DNA of 64,000 nt, from contig NZ_JBEPSM010000005.1 in assembly GCF_040548815.1 (NCBI RefSeq), positions 35,373 to 99,372 on the forward strand, given 5' to 3'. Source of the DNA: Kaistia defluvii. GTDB lineage: Bacteria; Pseudomonadota; Alphaproteobacteria; Rhizobiales; Kaistiaceae. The notes under the pieces were generated by a model. It was given only the letters and a program-made list of their open reading frames with translations. It did no database searches and was not told where the DNA came from. How positions within the stretch are numbered: position 1 is the first letter of the stretch; the number at the start of each line of letters is the position of its first letter. This document shows positions 26,853-35,829 of the stretch, in pieces. The translations under genes and the position numbers were made by a program.

Positions 26853-27968
26853 TCAGCCGGCCACCGTCACAAAACAGATAGCCGTTGGGGTGCCGACCGA
26901 GATGTCCCGGCCGAGATGGGTCAGCGAGCCGTCGTCAGGATTGACGCCGAACAGGGTGACGATGTCGCTGTCCTGGTTGGCCAGCGCCAGCGTCCTGCCA
27001 TCGGGCGAGAAGGCGAAATGGCGCGGTGTCTTGCCGCCGCCCGGCACGGTCCTTCGGTCCATTGCGGTGCCATCCTCGCCGATCGTGAAGATCGAGAGGC
27101 TGTCATCGCCGCGATTGGCGGCATAGAGGAAGCGCCCGTCCGGGCCGAGCTTGATCTCCGAACAATGATTGGTCGCCAGCGCCGCGTCGGGAACCGTCGT
27201 GGCGATGTCGAGCAGCAGGAATGTGCCGTTTTCGGCGTCGAAGCTGAAGGAGGCGACGGTCGAACCCAACTCGTTGATGCCATAGGCGAAGGGTTTTGTC
27301 GGATGGAAGGCGAAATGGCGCGGGCCGGAACCGGGCGGCAGTGCCGTTTCGTTTGCCTTCTCGATCGCGCCGGTCGCGGCGTCGAAGCGATAGGAGACCA
27401 GCCGGTCGATGCCGAGATCGCTGACCACGAGATAGCGGTTGTCCGGCGAAGCCAGCACGCAATGCGCATGGGAGCGGTCCTGCCGGCCGGCATCCGGCCC
27501 GCGACCGGCATGCGCCGCCGAGGCAGCGACCGGATCCAGCCCACCATCGGCCCGGCGCGGGAAGACGGCGACGGACTGGTTCGGACGTTCGCTTTCCGGC
27601 GTTCCCATGTAATTGGCGATCAGGACAAAGCGCGCCGCGCGGTCGAGGGTCGCATAGGCGGTGATGCTTCCGAGCGTCGACTGGCGGTTGATATAGGAGA
27701 GCGCCCCTGTCGCGGGGGCGATGGCATAGGCGCTGATCAGCCCCTCGTTCCATTCCGCCACTTCGCTGGTCGCATAGAGCGTGCCGCCATCGGGCGCGGC
27801 GGTCAGGAAGGTAGGGTTCTCGATGCCGCCCTGGGCGCCGAGCGGGGTTGCCGTAGCCCTTGCCGGGTCGAAGCCGAAGATCGAGATGCCCGGCGCATTG
27901 GCCGAAGCGAAATAGGGCGTCGGCCGGTTGCAGCCACCGATATAGAGAAAGGTCTTTTCCTGTGCCAC
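26853..27968 (-). CDS. Lactonase family protein, seven-bladed beta-propeller
   Basis: The product has 371 residues with repeated beta-propeller blades (e.g. FLTAAPDGGTLYATSE, KLGPDGRFLYAANRGDDSLS, AFSPDGRTLALANQDSD) and the conserved HCVLASPDNRYLVVSDLG and GSGPRHFAFHPTKPFAYG segments of the 6-phosphogluconolactonase/muconate-cycloisomerase-like family (YbhE/Pgl). It probably hydrolyses a sugar lactone. No signal peptide is seen. Confidence 0.88.
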   Translation of the reverse strand: MAQEKTFLYIGGCNRPTPYFASANAPGISIFGFDPARATATPLGAQGGIENPTFLTAAPDGGTLYATSEVAEWNEGLISAYAIAPATGALSYINRQSTLGSITAYATLDRAARFVLIANYMGTPESERPNQSVAVFPRRADGGLDPVAASAAHAGRGPDAGRQDRSHAHCVLASPDNRYLVVSDLGIDRLVSYRFDAATGAIEKANETALPPGSGPRHFAFHPTKPFAYGINELGSTVASFSFDAENGTFLLLDIATTVPDAALATNHCSEIKLGPDGRFLYAANRGDDSLSIFTIGEDGTAMDRRTVPGGGKTPRHFAFSPDGRTLALANQDSDIVTLFGVNPDDGSLTHLGRDISVGTPTAICFVTVAG

Positions 27969-28154
27969 GCCGAAATCCCCCCGAGTGTCGCGGCCGAACC
28001 GCTGGTTGACGGCACGATAGACAATCCGGGCCCTTGTCGTCGCCCTCCTTTCGCGTGGCTTTCAACCGGAAAGGTCGGAGAGCGCCCGGAAAAGTTGCCG
28101 CTTGTGCTTGTTCCGGGCTCTGGCACACTCGTGCCGCAACGGAAGGGTGGCGGC

Positions 28155-29696
28155 ATGGGCAAGGCTTGGCGATATGCGGCGGTCGCAGCCGTCTTTGGGT
28201 TGGGATGCGTCGGGGCGCTGGCCGAGCCGGTTTCTCGCGACAAGGTTTTGGCGGCGCTGCCGCGCCTGGATGCCATGGCGCAGCAACTCGTTGCCAATCG
28301 CGCCGTCCCAGGCCTTGCCATCGCCGTGGTGCACGAGAACCAGATCGTGTTTCTGAAAGGCTTCGGTTTGCGCGAGATGGGCAAGGCGGAGGCCGTGGAT
28401 CCGGACACGGTGTTCCAGATCGCCTCGCTCTCCAAGCCGGTTTCGGCCACGGTCGTCGCGGCCCTGGTCAGCGACGGCGTCGTCGAATGGGACGGCAAGA
28501 TCGCCGATCTCGATCCCGCTTTCCGCTGGCACGACGCCTATCCGAGCGCCGAGGTGACGTTGCGCGATCTCTTCGCCCATCGCAGCGGCCTGCCGGGCGG
28601 CGCCGGCAATGATATCGAGGCGATCGGATTCGACCGCGATACGGTGATGCACCGGCTTCGCCTCGTGCCGCCGTCGTCGAGCTTTCGCGCCGGTTATGCC
28701 TATAGCAATGCCGGCCTGACGGCGGGGGCGCTGGCGGCGGCCAAGCCGACCGGCCAATCCTGGGAAGCGGTCGCCGAAACGCGGCTCTTCCAGCCGCTCG
28801 GCATGACGTCGACCAGCGCCCGCCATGCCGATTTCGTGGCCCGCGCCGATCGCGCCGCGCTGCATGTCGATATTGGCGATGGCTGGGAAGCGAAGGTGAC
28901 GCGCGATGCCGACGTGCAGGCGCCGGCCGGCGGCGTCAGCTCAAGCGCGCGTGACCTTGCCCAGTGGATGCGGCTGGAACTCGCCAACGGCCAATGGAAC
29001 GGGCAGAGGCGGATCGGCGCCGATGCGCTTGCCGCCACGCACGAGCCGCTGATGTCCCGCGGCAAGAACCCCGTCACCGGGGCGACCACGTTCTACGGGC
29101 TCGGATGGAACGTCGAATTCGGCCGCCACGGCCTGAGCTGGGGCCATGCCGGCGCCTTCAGCGCCGGGGCGCGCACGCTGGTCCAGCTCTATCCGGATGC
29201 GTCGCTCGGCATCCTCGTCCTGGCCAATGCCTTTCCCACCGGCGCGCCGGAGGGCCTCGCTGACAGCTATTTCGACTGGGTTTTCGACGGCTCCTTGCGG
29301 CAGGATTGGCTCGGCGCCTGGAACGGCCTGTTCGCCAGCCTGTTTGGCCCGGCGATCGAGGCCGCGAAGGCGGCCTATGCCGAGCCGCCGCAGCCATCGA
29401 CCCCGGCGCTGCCGCTCTCCGCCTATGCCGGGCGCTATCGCAACGCCTATGTCGGCGACGCGGTGCTCGCGGAGGCGGACGGCAAGCTGACCCTGTCGCT
29501 CGGCCCCGAGGGCCAGCACCGTCTGCCGCTCACCCATTTCGACCGTGACCAGTTCCTCGCCTATGCGGCGCCGGAGATGCCCGACATGCCCTCCGCCGTC
29601 CGCTTTGCCGTCGGCCCCGCCGGCAAGGCCGAGGCGGTGACGATCGAATTCCTCGACGACAACCATCTGGGCACGCTCGTTCGCGTCGCCGACTGA
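28155..29696 (+). CDS. Periplasmic serine hydrolase, class C beta-lactamase fold
   Basis: The product has 513 residues from the ATG at 28155, with a signal peptide (YAAVAAVFGLGCVGALA). The Ser-x-x-Lys motif is SLSK within QIASLSKPVSATV, the Tyr-x-Asn motif is YSN in YAYSNAGLT, and the third motif is WGHAGAFSAGA instead of Lys-Thr-Gly. A C-terminal lipocalin-like DUF3471 domain follows (LSAYAGRYRNAYVGDAVLA). Such proteins are peptidases or esterases rather than true beta-lactamases. The frame is open much further upstream, but that part has no homology. Confidence 0.88.
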   Translation: MGKAWRYAAVAAVFGLGCVGALAEPVSRDKVLAALPRLDAMAQQLVANRAVPGLAIAVVHENQIVFLKGFGLREMGKAEAVDPDTVFQIASLSKPVSATVVAALVSDGVVEWDGKIADLDPAFRWHDAYPSAEVTLRDLFAHRSGLPGGAGNDIEAIGFDRDTVMHRLRLVPPSSSFRAGYAYSNAGLTAGALAAAKPTGQSWEAVAETRLFQPLGMTSTSARHADFVARADRAALHVDIGDGWEAKVTRDADVQAPAGGVSSSARDLAQWMRLELANGQWNGQRRIGADALAATHEPLMSRGKNPVTGATTFYGLGWNVEFGRHGLSWGHAGAFSAGARTLVQLYPDASLGILVLANAFPTGAPEGLADSYFDWVFDGSLRQDWLGAWNGLFASLFGPAIEAAKAAYAEPPQPSTPALPLSAYAGRYRNAYVGDAVLAEADGKLTLSLGPEGQHRLPLTHFDRDQFLAYAAPEMPDMPSAVRFAVGPAGKAEAVTIEFLDDNHLGTLVRVAD

Positions 29697-29952
29697 GCCT
29701 TCGCCGGAGCGGCCGGCTTTCCGCAGCCGGCGTAATTTTGCCATCTCGCCTCGCTTATCTCCGCGCGTCGCCCTCGGGCTTGGGCGGCACGCCGCAGGGC
29801 GGGGGCGGGGGAATGGCGAAAGATCGTATGGAAATGGCGGGAACGCTGGCTATTGTCGTTCCAAAGCCGTCCGATCCATGGTTTAGATCGATTGTCAGGC
29901 ATCCTTTGCGCTGGCGGGGATGCAGCACGGGTCGACGGCCGGGAGGACAGCT

Positions 29953-31437
29953 TTGATTGCTCAATTCGGGCAGCGTTTCAGTACGCCCGCGCAATATGCG
30001 CTGACCTGCCTCTTCGCCCTGCCTTGCTTCGCGCTGCGCCTGCAATGGCCCTGGCACAGCTTCTCCTTCTTCCTGTTCGCGCCGGCGGTGCTGCTGGGCG
30101 CGGCGCTGTTCGGCAAGGGCCCGGCGATCCTCGCCACGGTGCTGACGGCGGTGTTCACGGTCTTCTTCTGGATCGAGCCGATCTACACGCTGCGCCTGTC
30201 CTCGGCGCAGGTGCCGCCGCTGGTGCTCTACGCGCTGGTCTGCATCGGCATTGTCGGCCTGTGCGAATGGTCGCGCGCCGCGCTCAACCGCGACCACCGC
30301 GCCGCATTGGCGGAAGCCCGCGCCCGGGCCTCAGCCCGCCTCGACGGCATCGATTTCTGGCGCGGCCTGGTGCTCTGCACGATCTTCATCAACCACGTCC
30401 CCGGCAATGTGCTGGAGGCGATCACCCATCGCAATTTTGGCGTTTCGGATTCGGCCGAGGCCTTCGTGTTTCTCTCCGGCGTCTCGCTGGCGCTCGCCTA
30501 TGGCCACCGCTTCCGCCCCGGCGAACGGGCCGGCGTGATGGTCGCCATGCTGCGGCGGGTGCTGAAGCTCTATGGCGTGCATGTCGCGCTTTCCTTCGCG
30601 GCGATCGCCATCTTTTCCGCCGGCGCGCTCTACTGGCGCCAGCCCGACCTGCTGATGTCGCATGGCCGCTCGCTTTATGTGAAGGATGCCTGGACCTGCC
30701 TGATCGGCATCGTCTCGCTCGGCCACCAGCTCGGCTATTTCAACATCCTGCCGCTCTACATGGCGCTGATCCTGGCGGTGCCGGCGCTGCTCTGGCTCGC
30801 CCGCATCGACGTCACGCTCATGCTGGTCGTCTCGGCGCTTCTCTATGCGCTCACCCGCTATACCGGCTGGAACCTGCCCAACTGGCCGACCCAGGGCGGC
30901 TGGTTCCTCAATCCGCTCGCCTGGCAGTTCATCATGGCGATCGGCCTTGCCGCCGGCCTGTCGCTGAAGCAGCGCGGCGAGATCCCCGTGACGGCGCCGC
31001 TGCTGCTGCTGGCCGCGATCGTCGTCGCCATCGGCTTCCTGATGTCGCCCTATGGCCCCGGCGCCGCGCGCAACTGGATCGGCGCCAACGGCCATCTCGA
31101 TACCGACAAGTCGGTGCTCGGCCTGACCCGGCTCAGCCATTTCCTGGCGCTCGCCTATCTCATCTATGGCCTGCGCATCAGCGCCTTGTGCCGCCGCTCG
31201 GTCCTGTTCGCGCCGCTGGCGACGATGGGCCGGCACGGCCTGCTGATCTTCGCGCTGCTCTCGGTGTTTTCCGCGCTGGGCCAGGTGCTGGTCACGACGG
31301 TGCGCACCGGCGTCTGGTTCGACATCGCCTTCCTGGGCGGCGGCCTGGTCCTGCTCTGGTTCGTCGCCCATCTGGCCGATACCGCCCGCCCACCCCGCCG
31401 CCCCCGTCCCGTCGCCCAGCCGGCCCTGGCCGGGTAG
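29953..31437 (+). CDS. opgC: DUF4118-OpgC fusion membrane acyltransferase-like protein
   Basis: The product has 494 residues from a TTG with an ideal GGGAGG site 7 bases upstream; an ATG at 29920 would add 11. Residues 1-95 are four hydrophobic helices like the DUF4118/KdpD sensor module. The rest is an OpgC domain with about ten TM helices: LDGIDFWRGLVLCTIFINHVP, EAFVFLSGVSLALAYG, LSHFLALAYLIYGL and PLATMGRHGLLIF. OpgC adds succinyl groups to osmoregulated periplasmic glucans. The N-terminal fusion is unusual. Confidence 0.85.
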   Translation: MIAQFGQRFSTPAQYALTCLFALPCFALRLQWPWHSFSFFLFAPAVLLGAALFGKGPAILATVLTAVFTVFFWIEPIYTLRLSSAQVPPLVLYALVCIGIVGLCEWSRAALNRDHRAALAEARARASARLDGIDFWRGLVLCTIFINHVPGNVLEAITHRNFGVSDSAEAFVFLSGVSLALAYGHRFRPGERAGVMVAMLRRVLKLYGVHVALSFAAIAIFSAGALYWRQPDLLMSHGRSLYVKDAWTCLIGIVSLGHQLGYFNILPLYMALILAVPALLWLARIDVTLMLVVSALLYALTRYTGWNLPNWPTQGGWFLNPLAWQFIMAIGLAAGLSLKQRGEIPVTAPLLLLAAIVVAIGFLMSPYGPGAARNWIGANGHLDTDKSVLGLTRLSHFLALAYLIYGLRISALCRRSVLFAPLATMGRHGLLIFALLSVFSALGQVLVTTVRTGVWFDIAFLGGGLVLLWFVAHLADTARPPRRPRPVAQPALAG

Positions 31438-31822
31438 GGCGGCGCCGAGCGCTCGATCCTAGCTGGCCCCAGGAGGGCGAGGGACGCATGCGCCCTCTGG
31501 CAGATCCAGGATGGGGCACTCGCTTCCCTTACCGGCGGCGCCGCGAGGAGCACGCATTCGGCCCTGCCGCCCTGTCGGGAGGAGCATTGACTAGAGTTGG
31601 GGGGGATCCCGACCCGATTCCGTATGGCTTGGTTTCAGGATGGCAACAGGGGACTGGGCTCGCCAGGGCTGGGATTGCTCGGGCCCTGGGACGACGCGTC
31701 GAGCGGGACATTGGGTTGGTGCGGGGGTAGTGAACTCTTCGGTGAAAGGCTGGCTTTCACCATTGCTGCCTGCCGGTCCTTCGTTTATGTAGACCGGCAC
31801 GCGGCCTTGCCGCTTCCGGCAT
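31438..31822. other. Gap without a gene upstream of tRNA-Arg
   Basis: About 385 bp between opgC and tRNA-Arg. It presumably holds the tRNA promoter. No convincing coding frame or repeat was seen. Confidence 0.5.
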
Positions 31823-31899
<77 letters not shown>

Positions 31900-32014
31900 A
31901 TCTTTTCAAAGATTTGGCTCGATTGGCCGCGCTTCGTACGGAAATTGTACGGAAAACGCACTCTAAGCCCTATGGCCTCTGCTCTACCGGATGCGCTTGA
32001 GCGGGATTGGGAGT

Positions 32015-32395
32015 AGCCCCTCAAAGGGCCAACCTTCATCGGCCGCTTTTCTGGAGCGCGCCGTCGCTTGGCTCGTCCGCCACGGCGTGACAGTCCAGCG
32101 CGTGATGACCGACAATGGCTCGGCCTATCGCACCAACCTCTTCGCAAACGCTCTGCTGGCCCCGGGGGCCAAGCACGTTCGCACTCGCCCCGACGCGCCT
32201 CGCACCAACGGAAAGGCCGAGCGCTTCACCCAGACCAGCTTGCGCGAATGGGCTTACGGCCGCTCACGCATGCTCCGAATACTGCGCCCGCGCCATCGGC
32301 CCATGGACCGACAGCGACAACCGTGAACGACCCCACTCAGGCATCAAAGGCCCAACGCCTTGGCAACGTGTGAACAACCTTCTTGGAAACGACAC
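32015..32395 (+). pseudogene. IS481-family transposase relic (truncated, frameshifted)
   Basis: The first frame carries AAFLERAVAWLVRHGVTVQR, then MTDNGSAYRT with a catalytic Asp, and DAPRTNGKAERF with the catalytic Glu, all typical of IS481 transposases. Near 32270 the homology shifts to another frame, which continues WTDSDNRERPHSGIKG and PTPWQRVNNLLG. The N-terminal half is missing. It lies 115 bases after tRNA-Arg, so the site has taken up mobile DNA before. Confidence 0.85.
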
Positions 32396-32535
32396 CTCGG
32401 CGTTGTCGCGGCAGGATGCAGGTCGGCGGCTTAAAGAGTAAGGGCGCGCCTTGCATCTCCAGCATCCCCTCGGCTCTGAAGGAGACTTCGACGCAGTTGA
32501 TCGTCTCTCGGGGCGCCATCCACAATTGTGGGCGG

Positions 32536-33441
32536 TTACGTGACCGCGACGGGCTGCGGCTTCGTCTGGAATAGCGAGAGATTATCGGTCAGCCAGTCGG
32601 CGACGGATCGTGGGTTTTGCCCGGTGAGTTCCGAAAAGGTGGCCGTCGACTCGGCCATGACGGACTCCTTGAACAGGCGGTCCAGCCCCAAAATCAGATC
32701 CGCCAACATTTCGCTTACCCCGGACCCAATCAGGGCCTGACGGTGTTCGGCGATCGACCGATGACGATACTCGACCGGGCGACCGAGCAGTCGTGACAGC
32801 TCTTCAGCGACCTCCGGCATGCTTACCGCGGTTGGTCCGGTCAGATGGTAGGCTCGTTGCGATTGCAGGAACTGATCTTCCAAGAGAGCAACGCGCGCCA
32901 CCTCGGCAATGTCGCGCGTGTCGATCAGATTGACGCGCCCGCTACCCGCCGTCCCACCCCACGTGTCGGATGCAACCGGACCACCCGCGCGGGCGAGGGT
33001 ATCTACAAACGTGCCGGGGCGGAGTGCGGTAAAGCCGATGTCCTGGGCCGCGAGATGCGCTTCAATCTTCATGTGCCAGTCGAATGGATGGAGCCGGGTC
33101 GGGGGGCCCATCGCGGAGAGTTTGACGATGTGCGGCACGCCGACAGCGACTGCCGCATCGATGATCGCGATTTCGTTGGCGACCTGCCGGTCTGACGTGC
33201 CGTGCGAGATGAAGAGCCGATCAATACCAACTAGGGCTTCTGAAAGGGTCGAGGCGATGTCGAAGTCCACTGCAGCCGTTTCGATTCCTGCAGGCAGTCG
33301 GCGATTCGTCGGATCCCGCGTCAGCGCAACCACGTCCACGGAGTCGCCAGATAGGCTCGCGACGAGCGCGGTGCCGACCCGACCGGACGCGCCGGCCACA
33401 GCGATGCGCAATCGGCCGGATTGGAAAGAGGGACTAGACAT
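32536..33441 (-). CDS. NmrA-like atypical SDR, NAD(P)-binding
   Basis: The product has 301 residues from the ATG at 33441. The N-terminal Rossmann motif is AVAGASGRVGTALVASL. Typical downstream segments are VPHIVKLSAMGPPTR, WHMKIEAHLAAQDIGFTALRPG (HxxxE in place of YxxxK) and a C-terminal helix rich in SMPEVAEELSRLLGRPVEY. NmrA-like proteins bind NAD(P) as sensors or quinone/ether reductases. The function here is unknown. It is divergent from a histidine kinase. Confidence 0.85.
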   Translation of the reverse strand: MSSPSFQSGRLRIAVAGASGRVGTALVASLSGDSVDVVALTRDPTNRRLPAGIETAAVDFDIASTLSEALVGIDRLFISHGTSDRQVANEIAIIDAAVAVGVPHIVKLSAMGPPTRLHPFDWHMKIEAHLAAQDIGFTALRPGTFVDTLARAGGPVASDTWGGTAGSGRVNLIDTRDIAEVARVALLEDQFLQSQRAYHLTGPTAVSMPEVAEELSRLLGRPVEYRHRSIAEHRQALIGSGVSEMLADLILGLDRLFKESVMAESTATFSELTGQNPRSVADWLTDNLSLFQTKPQPVAVT

Positions 33442-33624
33442 GCTGCTCGCCTTGCTGGTTTGGAACGATCCGTTGAAGCTAAAGCGAATGACCACCAGAC
33501 GGGCAGTGAACGTTGGTATGGGTTCCTGTGTGAAAAGGTAGATGGGAAGATTCCGGAAGAGGGGCGGACTCTCAAGGGGCACGGCCATAACCGCCGAAAT
33601 TCAAGGCTTAGAGCGGGGTCCAGG

Positions 33625-34500
33625 ATGCTTAGCCATATGCCTCGGTATGATGCCTCCCGACCCTTGGCGCAATCGACCGCCAATCGCCCTCGGCGATATC
33701 GTCCTCGAACGCCTGCGGCCTTCGGGCGCCGTCGCCAAAGGGGAACCGCCTTGCAACACACCGAAACGACATCCAGCCATATCGCCGAGTACAATTCGGG
33801 TCAGGAGGAGCAATGGCAACTGAAAGAGTCAGGCATCGTCCATGATCTGGGCAATCTCATCCAGGTTGCGTCGTCGGCTCTGAGCCTCGTCACCCGTGAT
33901 GCCTCCGTCATGGCAACTCCGGCTCTGCAGCCTCTCCTGATTGGAGCCAGCACGGCGCTACAGCGAGCCGGAGTGCTGGTTCGCGAAACGCTCACCCGAA
34001 ACCGATGTGAGCCTTGCAAGCTTGAGCTGACGGATGTTGCTGAGTGTCTCCGCGAGATTTCAGCCCTGGTCAAAGGCGCCTGTGATTCGACCGTCGTTGT
34101 GGAGATCCATGCTGGAAACAACTTGCCCGCCGTCAGTTGCGATCACCAGGCTCTGCAGAACGCCATCCTGAATCTGGTATTTAACGCTCGCGATGCCATG
34201 CCGGATGGTGGGTTGATCACGATCGACGCCGCCTTGGGGGCGCCGACGTCGGACGCCCAGGTAGAGCTGACGGTTCGGGATACAGGCGTGGGAATGTCAT
34301 CGGAGACGGCGCGAAGAGCCTTCGATCTGTTTTTCACCACCAAGGGGAATGGCATTGGCGGTGTTGGTCTCGCTATGGTGAAGCACTTTGTGGATACCTG
34401 CGGAGGCCGCGTCGATATTGATAGCAGGCTCGGCACCGGCACAATCGTCATTCTGCGACTGCCGGTGGCCCGCCCCGAATTCAATGGTACCCGGCTGTGA
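33625..34500 (+). CDS. Histidine kinase without a sensor domain
   Basis: The product has about 291 residues; the start is uncertain and the frame is open upstream. The first 65 residues are basic and unstructured. The H box is SGIVHDLGNLIQVASSALS, the N box NAILNLVFNARDAMP, the G1 box VRDTGVGM and the G2 box GIGGVGLAMVKHF, which makes a complete HisKA-like plus HATPase_c core. No PAS, GAF or TM segment is seen, so input must come from a partner. No response regulator adjoins it. Confidence 0.8.
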   Translation: MLSHMPRYDASRPLAQSTANRPRRYRPRTPAAFGRRRQRGTALQHTETTSSHIAEYNSGQEEQWQLKESGIVHDLGNLIQVASSALSLVTRDASVMATPALQPLLIGASTALQRAGVLVRETLTRNRCEPCKLELTDVAECLREISALVKGACDSTVVVEIHAGNNLPAVSCDHQALQNAILNLVFNARDAMPDGGLITIDAALGAPTSDAQVELTVRDTGVGMSSETARRAFDLFFTTKGNGIGGVGLAMVKHFVDTCGGRVDIDSRLGTGTIVILRLPVARPEFNGTRL

Positions 34501-34696
34501 CCTTCCCCGTAGGCGAGATCCCTCATTGAAGGGCCTCCCAAGGACTACGCGCCCACCGTTTGTGCGGTCGGCCTGGACGATATTTCCGCCGTCCTGTTGA
34601 GCCCGCGGGTTGTCAATAAGTCTGGCTCTCAAAAGCTGGCTGGTCGCAGCTAATTCCTCGCCACGCCACAGACGTCTCCCAGGAGGCATGTATACG

Positions 34697-34794
34697 TAGT
34701 TATAAGGTAATAACTATCTAATTCTGTCTACCAAGTCATCTCAAGTTTCGCGAAAATGCGTTCATTCGACATAGATCCAAAGAAATATGGATCT
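34697..34794. promoter_or_regulatory. AT-rich region with two inverted repeats
   Basis: The gap 34501-34857 is much richer in AT than its surroundings. It holds TAGTTAT/ATAACTA (34697-34703 and 34710-34716) and AGATCCA/TGGATCT (34773-34779 and 34788-34794). These are plausible operator sites for the metallo-hydrolase gene that follows, but no known motif was matched. Confidence 0.4.
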
Positions 34795-34857
34795 GAATTT
34801 GTCGGATATGACTTTCGAATCTTGTATTAATCGGATGACCTGGAGCATAGAGCTAAA

Positions 34858-35829
34858 ATGAACGGACCATCAAACGGTAGACTGTCGCGTCGCCAGTTTT
34901 GTCTCTGCTGCGTTTCTGCCGGAGGCCTGGCGGCGACAGGGGCGTGGCTCTCTCCACGCCAAGCCTTCGCCGAAGCCCGCAATCTGGTCGACGGGTTCCG
35001 GGATGATGCAGCCAGGGCTCGCATCTCCGTCCACAAGTTGAGGCATGGCATCTCGGTGCTCGAAGGCTCCGGCGGCAATATTGCCGTTTTGACGGGAATG
35101 GACGGAAAGGTCTTCGTGGATGCAGGCATCACGGGTACACGGACCCGGATCCTCGACGCAGCGAACTCATTGAGCCGGGAACCGATCACGACTTTGATCA
35201 ACACCCATTGGCATTTCGATCACACCGACGGGAACGAGTGGATCAGTTCGCAGGGCGCTTCCATCATCGCGCACCAAAATACCCAGAAGCACCTGCTCTC
35301 CGCCCAGCGGGTCGAGGATTGGGATTTCACTTTTCCCGCTTCGCCTCTTCCAGCGATTCCGACCAGGATATTCTCTGATAGCGAGCAGATCACGCTAAAC
35401 AAGCAGAACATCGTGTTGCGGCACTACGGGCCGGCGCATACGGACAGCGACATATCGGTGGTCTTCTCCGAAGCAGATATTCTGCACTGCGGAGACACAT
35501 TCTGGAACGGTCTATATCCTTTCATCGACTATTCGACCGGAGGCAACATCGATGGGATGATTGCGGCTGCCAACGCGAATGTTGCGTCGGCGGGCAAAGG
35601 AACCATCGTAATCCCTGGTCACGGTCCGTCGGCAGCGAGCAGGAGCGATCTTGTCGAATACCGGGACATGCTTACGGCCATTCGCGATAACGTCGCGGCG
35701 CTGAAGCAAAAGGGTCTGGACGTCGAACAAACGATAGCCGCGGCGCCCACGAAGAAATTCGATCCCAAATGGGGGAATGCGGTGATCTCGCCCGCCTTCT
35801 TCACGCGTCTTGTCTACGAAGGCGTATAG
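34858..35829 (+). CDS. Exported metallo-beta-lactamase-fold hydrolase
   Basis: The product has 323 residues. The N-terminus holds a Tat-type signal (SRRQFCLCCVSAGGLAATGAW) with cleavage near AFA. The metal site is THWHFDHTDGN (His117, His119, Asp121, His122), with further ligands in HYGPAHTDSDI, LHCGDTFWNGLYP and VIPGHGPSA. The layout resembles subclass B-type and QapA/GloB-like exported hydrolases. The substrate is unknown. It stands alone between degenerate stretches of the accessory region. Confidence 0.88.
   Translation: MNGPSNGRLSRRQFCLCCVSAGGLAATGAWLSPRQAFAEARNLVDGFRDDAARARISVHKLRHGISVLEGSGGNIAVLTGMDGKVFVDAGITGTRTRILDAANSLSREPITTLINTHWHFDHTDGNEWISSQGASIIAHQNTQKHLLSAQRVEDWDFTFPASPLPAIPTRIFSDSEQITLNKQNIVLRHYGPAHTDSDISVVFSEADILHCGDTFWNGLYPFIDYSTGGNIDGMIAAANANVASAGKGTIVIPGHGPSAASRSDLVEYRDMLTAIRDNVAALKQKGLDVEQTIAAAPTKKFDPKWGNAVISPAFFTRLVYEGV

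Noticed and set aside
26778..28154. Upstream extension of the serine hydrolase frame by 459 codons
   Set aside because: It lies antisense to the lactonase gene. The signal peptide at 28155 marks the real start.
28155..29696. Calling the serine hydrolase an AmpC beta-lactamase resistance gene
   Set aside because: The third motif is not Lys-Thr-Gly and a DUF3471 domain is attached, which points to a peptidase or esterase relative.
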